Positions 22,914 to 24,839 of a stretch of DNA of 24,839 nucleotides are shown here, in pieces. This DNA comes from Opitutia bacterium (GTDB taxonomy: Bacteria; Verrucomicrobiota; Verrucomicrobiae; Opitutales; UBA953): the NCBI GenBank assembly GCA_004558035.1, contig SFEJ01000034.1, positions 1 to 24,839 of the forward strand, read 5' to 3'. Position numbers and translations under genes: made by a program. How positions within the stretch are numbered: the first letter of the stretch is position 1; every line of letters starts with the position of its first letter. The notes under the pieces were generated by a model. The model saw nothing but the letters and a program-made list of their open reading frames with translations, was not told the DNA's origin and made no database searches.

Positions 22914-23321
22914 TCACGTCTCCGCGAAATCTTCTTCCGCGTCGCCGGAAGCGCACGCGCGCGGCAGGCCGCAGATTCGCCGCACGGGAACGCCGAGCGT
23001 CTCCCAGTTTTCGCAATAGACGGTCGCCGTGCCCGGGCGCGTCGCCGCGCGGCGCACCGCGGGATCGTCCGGCTCGAAGAGAAACGCGAGCGAGCGGTTC
23101 ACGCGCAGCACCGCCGCGCGCGCCGAGACCAGCAGCACCGCGTTGCGGAAAGCGTTCCGCGAAACGCCTTCGTCCGCCAGGCAGACCGTCAGCTGCCGGT
23201 CGACGAGCGAGAGCTTGCCCGCGTTGCGCCGCGTCGCCGCGGGCGAAGGCGCCTCGTCTTCGTAAGGTTCGATTTCCGCCGGCGCCGCGCGCCGGGCTCC
23301 GTTTTCCGTAGTGTCGTTCAT
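22914..23321 (-). CDS. Hypothetical 135-residue protein downstream of the AAA+ gene
   Basis: I do not recognise this protein. It is cytosolic in appearance, with no signal or membrane segment. An acidic, Pro/Ala-rich start (about 1-33) is followed by a compact part (about 35-125) with alternating short strands and helices: KLSLVDRQLTVCLADEG, NAVLLVSARAAVLRVNRSLAFLF, TATVYCENWETLGVPVRRICGLPRAC. Three cysteines (VCLA, VYCE, RICGLPRAC) are in the folded part, and the C-terminus is acidic. It starts 24 bp after the AAA+ stop and should be co-transcribed, so it may be a partner of that ATPase. Third-position G+C matches its neighbours. Confidence 0.7.
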   Translation of the reverse strand: MNDTTENGARRAAPAEIEPYEDEAPSPAATRRNAGKLSLVDRQLTVCLADEGVSRNAFRNAVLLVSARAAVLRVNRSLAFLFEPDDPAVRRAATRPGTATVYCENWETLGVPVRRICGLPRACASGDAEEDFAET

Positions 23322-23345
23322 GGCGGGGAATGAGAGGGTTTTTCG

Positions 23346-24839
23346 TCAGCGTCCGGAAACGAATCCGAGGCGGCGGACGCCGGTCCGCGCGTCGGCGATC
23401 TTTCGGAAAGTCTCTTCCAGCGGCGTGTCGTGTCGTTTGAATTTGAATACGGCGTTCTCGACGTCGCAGACGATGTCCGCGGCGCTCTTCCCGTCGGCGC
23501 TTTCGAGAAAGACTTCGCGCGCGTGCGGCGTCGCCGCGACTCCGTAGCGGCGCAGCGTCCGCTCGAAAATCTCTTCCCGCGAGGCGGAATCGGGCAGCGG
23601 CACCTCGATCTTCTTGCTGAAGCGCTTGCCGCGGAGCAGGGCGGGATCGATCTGTTCGGGGTAGTTCGTCGAGGCGATGACGATGAGCGAGTTCTTCTTT
23701 TCGACGCCGTCGAGTTCCGCGTTGAGCTGGTTGATCACGCAGGCGTCGCCGCCGTAGGCCGCGTTGCCGACGGTGTTGAATTCCTCGAGAATGACGACGG
23801 CGGGCGCCGCCTTGTTGGCGCGTCCGAAGAGCTCGCGGATCTTCGTCGGGCTGAGCAGAATCCGGCTCGTCGCCACGTAGAGCGGCAGGTCCGCCTCGCG
23901 CGCGGCGGCGATGGCGAGGCTCGTCTTGCCCGTTCCCGGCGGGCCGTAGAAGAGGAAGGTCGTCTCCGGGCGCGGGACGCCGAGCTCGTCGTAGGCCTTC
24001 GGGTTCTTCACGAAATCGATGGCGTCGCGCAGCTCCGAGACGGCGGCGTCCAGCCCGACGAGATCGCGGAAGTCCGTGTGCTTCATGGCGACGCAGGCGA
24101 ATTCGTTTTCGACGCCCTCGCGGATGCGTTCGTAGCGGATTTCCGTCTTGCGCAGCGTGAAGCGCGTTCCCGCGCTCTCCGAGCGCGAGACGCAGACGAG
24201 GCGGTCGCCGCGCGAGGCGCGCCGTTTCTCGTCGTAGGGATACGCGGGAACGGGAGCGCATTCGACGCGGAATTCGGAGAAACGCGCGCGCGTCTCCGAA
24301 GCCAGCGCGTCGTAGATGCCCGAAAAATCCGCCGCCATGCCTTCCAGAAAGGCTTTGACGCGCGGCAGCGCGGGCGCGGAACGCAGGTGCAGCTCGACGA
24401 AATCGGCTTCCGAAGAGAAGCTCAGCGCGATGCCGTAGGCGGCGAATTCCTTTTTGCGCGCGGCGATCTCCCGGGCGCCGATTTCCCGCAGCACCGATTC
24501 CGAGATCGAGTCCAGAAGCACGATCTTCCGCGCGTTCCGGAAAATGAACTCGACGGAATTTTCGTTCTTTTCGAGGCCCGGACTCAGCGCGCGCGAAAGC
24601 AGCAGCGGCGAGATCGCGCCGCACCGCGCGTTCTCGCGCAGGTAGGCGCAGGCGGATTCTTCAAGCGAAATCGTCGAGACGCAGACGCCGTTCCCGCCGC
24701 GCACGGAGCGGTCCAGAAACTTGTCGAAGGCGTCTCCGCAGACGAAGGAATTGATGACGGTCTGAAACGACGCGTGCCCCAGCGTCGGGTTGTCGAAGAC
24801 GACGCAGCCGCGCGGCGATTCCGCGAAGACGCGGTGCAG
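23346..24839 (-). CDS. Two-module AAA+ ATPase (degenerate Clp-like module plus classical AAA), 5' end outside the window
   Basis: The frame is open to the window edge, so the gene is partial; 497 residues are visible. The C-terminal half is a classical AAA domain: GPPGTGKTS (23922-23945), Walker B VVILEEF with Glu-Glu instead of Asp-Glu (23781-23786), sensor 1 IVIASTNYPEQIDPALLRGKRF, and the small helical part after PDSASREEIFERTL. The visible N-terminal part resembles the second AAA module of ClpB: an ESPRGCVVFDNP strand where ClpB has SVVLLDEIEKAH, then NARKIVLLDSISESVLREI where ClpB has the RIDEIVVF-PLS segment. There the Walker B Glu is Asn (24789-24791), so that module is probably inactive. 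A GTG at 24704 would cut this module in half and is not accepted as start. Role unknown; remodelling of a protein complex is the general expectation. Confidence 0.85.
   Translation of the reverse strand: MHRVFAESPRGCVVFDNPTLGHASFQTVINSFVCGDAFDKFLDRSVRGGNGVCVSTISLEESACAYLRENARCGAISPLLLSRALSPGLEKNENSVEFIFRNARKIVLLDSISESVLREIGAREIAARKKEFAAYGIALSFSSEADFVELHLRSAPALPRVKAFLEGMAADFSGIYDALASETRARFSEFRVECAPVPAYPYDEKRRASRGDRLVCVSRSESAGTRFTLRKTEIRYERIREGVENEFACVAMKHTDFRDLVGLDAAVSELRDAIDFVKNPKAYDELGVPRPETTFLFYGPPGTGKTSLAIAAAREADLPLYVATSRILLSPTKIRELFGRANKAAPAVVILEEFNTVGNAAYGGDACVINQLNAELDGVEKKNSLIVIASTNYPEQIDPALLRGKRFSKKIEVPLPDSASREEIFERTLRRYGVAATPHAREVFLESADGKSAADIVCDVENAVFKFKRHDTPLEETFRKIADARTGVRRLGFVSGR

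Overview
The window is G+C-rich bacterial chromosome with densely packed genes. The gene content is of PVC type (Verrucomicrobiota or Lentisphaerota-like): a 7TM-HD c-di-AMP phosphodiesterase followed by ybeY, an LptF/G permease, a type IV pilin-like protein, an M60 peptidase and an HME-RND efflux locus. This placement is inference from gene content; no rRNA or other marker is present. Almost no gene has a Shine-Dalgarno sequence; most starts follow A-rich leaders.

Layout. 1-222: repeat-filled intergenic DNA. 238-4820 (+): pgpH, ybeY, thrC. 4821-4994: heptad-repeat hairpin between convergent genes. 12687 down to 4995 (-): a metal-efflux locus read as CsoR/RcnR-family repressor, secreted Cys/His protein, TolC-like outer membrane lipoprotein, a small lipoprotein resembling a lone GH20 N-terminal domain, His-rich membrane fusion protein, RND pump. 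12837-13868 (+): tdh. 13985-14413 (+): small TfoX/YjbR-like protein. 14414-14961: gene-free DNA full of hairpins and repeats. 17130 down to 14962 (-): dnaX, a start-less ORF that looks like its tau extension, and a YfcE-type phosphoesterase. 17278-22885 (+): M60 metallopeptidase, LptF/G permease, pilin-like protein, dgkA, CrtI-like FAD oxidoreductase. 24839 down to 22914 (-): a two-module AAA+ protein cut by the window edge, then an unknown 135-residue protein.

The most notable signals are: (1) dnaX ends in a run of ten A followed at once by TGA, and a 160-codon ORF without a start continues in another frame, which fits gamma/tau production by slippage; (2) intergenic spaces carry degenerate 7-nt (sometimes 8-nt) periodic repeats arranged as nested inverted repeats with hairpins, including two near-identical elements that bracket the small lipoprotein gene; (3) the motif GCGGGAACG/CGTTCCCGC is strongly over-represented, even inside genes and at the cost of normal codon choice; (4) the AAA+ protein appears to join a degenerate Clp/HSP100-type module to a classical AAA module.
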